8,377 bases of DNA from Chitinophagaceae bacterium (GTDB lineage Bacteria > Bacteroidota > Bacteroidia > Chitinophagales > Chitinophagaceae). Location: positions 278 to 8,654 of the forward strand of contig JACFNM010000173.1 in assembly GCA_019454915.1 (NCBI GenBank), in the 5' to 3' direction. The translations under genes were made by a program, and so were the position numbers. Below the pieces are notes generated by a model. The model did not search any database and had not been told where the DNA came from. It saw only the letters and a list, made by a program, of their open reading frames with translations. Below, one piece after another: positions 6,853 through 8,377 of this stretch (position 1 is its first letter; every line of letters begins with the position of its first letter).

Positions 6853-8127
6853 ATGGAACCGAATAAGCCTTTCCGTCCACATGTCATCTGGTACGTATCC
6901 AAATACGCCAATGCGCCCCTGTTTGGAACGCCCACCCGGCAATTCTTTTTTTCTAAATACATGGTTAAGAAGGGAAGAAAAGTTTTTCTAATCTGTTCCA
7001 GGTCGTCGCATTCGTCCAACTATGAACAACTTCCGGATTTTGGCTGGAAGAATGAACACAGATTTTCCTGCGATGGCGTGGAGGGGATTATGCTGAATGG
7101 CGCTCATATTAAATACGGTTTCAACCTTAAGCGGATAATAAGCTGGTTTGTGTTTGAAGGTAGATTTTTGTATTGGAGCTTATTTAAAGCAAAAGAAAAG
7201 CCCGACGTCATCATCGCCTCCTCACTTTCCATTCTGACTTTTTTGTCGGCTTCCATACTAAAATGGAAGTTTAGGTGTAAACTTATTACAGAGGTTAGAG
7301 ATATATGGCCGCTGACCATTATTGAATCTAAAAAATGGAGTCCCAAAAATCCTTTTATCCGCTTTTTGTCGTATGTGGAAAAAGTGGGATATAAGCAGGC
7401 AGATGCGATTATTGGTACCATGAGTAACCTCGTTGAGCACGTGAAGAAAATTTCTGCTGATTATTCCGGAAAAGTATTTTATATCCCCATGGGATTAGAT
7501 ACCGATCTTATTGCTGGAAGCGATAGTAAGGATCCCTATGCGTCTTTCTTCTCTTCATTATCGGGCGCCCCTTTTATCGTGGGGTATGCGGGGACGATAG
7601 GGCAGGCTAATTGTGTTGACCAAATCATTGAATCGGCTAAGCTGCTGAAGGACGAAAATATCCTGTTTGTCATCATGGGGGGAGGTCCGTTAAAAGAAAG
7701 AATCGTGGAGGAAGCCCGGAAAGCCCGACTTGCTAAGGTGCATTTTTTTGATAAGGCTCCTAAGAAAATGGTCACCATTTTTTTAAAACATGCCGACCTC
7801 TTACTCAACCCCTGGATGGGAGACGTGACCATTTATCGCTATGGCGTCTCTCCCAATAAATGGATTGATTATATGCTTAGCGAAAAGCCCGTTCTTGTAG
7901 CTTTAAACGGACATTATTCCATTATTAATGATGCGGAATGCGGTAAGTTTATTGAGTCGAACAACCCGGAGTTAATGGCGAAGGAAATCCTGAACTTTAG
8001 CAGAATGGACCCGGCATTATTAAAACAAATGGGGGAGAATGGCAAAAGATATTTACTCAATAATCTTACCTACGACAGACTTACCGACAGGTATCTGGAG
8101 GTTATTGACGGATTATTCAAAGAATAA
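6853..8127 (+). CDS. WbuB-like family-4 glycosyltransferase
   Basis: This is a GT-B fold glycosyltransferase of the WbuB-like group, 424 residues, apparently intact. The acceptor half carries HVIWYVSKYANAP (10-22), a dense run of basic and aromatic residues at about 86-112, KPDVIIASS (116-124) and the group-typical EVRDIWPL (147-154), followed by ADAIIGTMSNLVEHV. The donor half has YIPMGLDTDLI (210-220), VGYAGTIGQANCVDQII (243-259), FVIMGGGPLKE (272-282) and YGVSPNKWIDYMLSEKPVL (330-348). In this last block Asp339 stands where the conserved Glu of the E-x7-E motif is usual. The ATG at 6853 follows the purine run AGAAGAAGAAAA and gives a family-typical N-terminus. It is similar in type to the broken gene at 1-667, so the locus once encoded at least two such enzymes. 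It is the last polysaccharide gene before rlmH. Linkage specificity is unknown. Confidence 0.92.
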   Translation: MEPNKPFRPHVIWYVSKYANAPLFGTPTRQFFFSKYMVKKGRKVFLICSRSSHSSNYEQLPDFGWKNEHRFSCDGVEGIMLNGAHIKYGFNLKRIISWFVFEGRFLYWSLFKAKEKPDVIIASSLSILTFLSASILKWKFRCKLITEVRDIWPLTIIESKKWSPKNPFIRFLSYVEKVGYKQADAIIGTMSNLVEHVKKISADYSGKVFYIPMGLDTDLIAGSDSKDPYASFFSSLSGAPFIVGYAGTIGQANCVDQIIESAKLLKDENILFVIMGGGPLKERIVEEARKARLAKVHFFDKAPKKMVTIFLKHADLLLNPWMGDVTIYRYGVSPNKWIDYMLSEKPVLVALNGHYSIINDAECGKFIESNNPELMAKEILNFSRMDPALLKQMGENGKRYLLNNLTYDRLTDRYLEVIDGLFKE

Positions 8128-8218
8128 TCAATAATCCGGAGATGAGTGTTTCGGTTAAGCCTGTTATCTGCGTCTGCTATGACATCTTTCTCCCGGAAAC
8201 GTTTTGCTTTTTGATCTT

Positions 8219-8377
8219 ATGAAAATCAACTTCATCTCCGTCGGTAAAGACAATGATTCTTATATAAATTCCGGGATTTTACATTTCACCCAAAGAATAA
8301 GTCATTATTATAAAGTAGACTGGCGGATTATTCCGCCTCCCAAAAACAGCGCTTCTCTTTCGGCGGGCGTTTTAAAA
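8219..8377 (+). CDS. rlmH: RlmH, 23S rRNA pseudouridine-1915 N3-methyltransferase (3' cut by window)
   Basis: The first 53 codons of a SPOUT-class methyltransferase are present; the full protein is usually about 155-160 residues. RlmH uses S-adenosylmethionine to methylate pseudouridine 1915 in helix 69 of 23S rRNA on the 70S ribosome. The start MKINFISVGK, a short helix with YINSGILHFTQRI, the strand YKVDWRIIPPPKN and the following Ser/Ala-rich linker match the N-terminal part of Bacteroidota RlmH as I know it. The SAM-binding knot lies beyond the window. The 91-bp space before it (8128-8218) shows no clear hairpin terminator, no strong phylum-type promoter (TTTG…TAnnTTTG) and no Shine-Dalgarno. 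Being a housekeeping gene, it probably marks the downstream edge of the polysaccharide locus. Confidence 0.85.
   Translation, partial: MKINFISVGKDNDSYINSGILHFTQRISHYYKVDWRIIPPPKNSASLSAGVLK

Overview
The window is one strand-uniform block of surface-polysaccharide biosynthesis genes from a member of the Bacteroidota, most likely family Chitinophagaceae. The taxonomic call is an inference. Ribosome-binding sites are weak and A-rich rather than GGAGG-like. A secreted protein has an Ala|Gln signal-peptidase junction typical of the phylum. The last gene is rlmH, and its N-terminus (start MKINFISVGK, later IIPPPKN) resembles the Chitinophagaceae form of RlmH as I remember it. Composition is moderately AT-rich, and every gene reads on the + strand.

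Layout: (1) bases 1-667, the 3' part of a WbuB-like family-4 glycosyltransferase, cut by the window start and broken by a frame lesion near 481-490. (2) 725-1972, a DegT/DnrJ/EryC1/StrS PLP aminotransferase, overlapping by 20 bp (3) 1953-2546, a PglC-type initiating sugar-phosphate transferase. (4) 2566-3735, an exported protein of unknown function. Its original C-terminus appears to lie in other frames up to 3934, so the gene looks truncated. (5) 3975-5105, a GT4 glycosyltransferase. (6) 5126-5953, a GT2 glycosyltransferase. (7) 5982-6782, a NodB/CE4-like polysaccharide deacetylase homologue. (8) 6853-8127, a second WbuB-like GT4. (9) 8219-8377, the start of rlmH, a housekeeping rRNA methyltransferase that probably marks the edge of the locus.

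Working model (inference): the aminotransferase makes a nucleotide-linked amino sugar. The PglC-like enzyme loads a sugar phosphate onto undecaprenyl phosphate. The GT4 and GT2 enzymes then extend the repeat unit on the cytoplasmic face, and the deacetylase-like protein may trim acetyl groups. No flippase (Wzx), polymerase (Wzy) or Wza/Wzc export gene is in the window, so those must lie upstream or elsewhere. No tRNA, rRNA, CRISPR, insertion sequence or convincing promoter or terminator was recognised. There is no gene-free stretch over 300 bases: the largest apparent gap (3736-3974) is mostly the decayed gene end.

The content is a fairly ordinary exopolysaccharide or O-antigen-like locus. 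The points most worth a second look are the frame lesions at the ends of two genes and the unassigned secreted protein. I did not see convincing evidence of an undescribed system.
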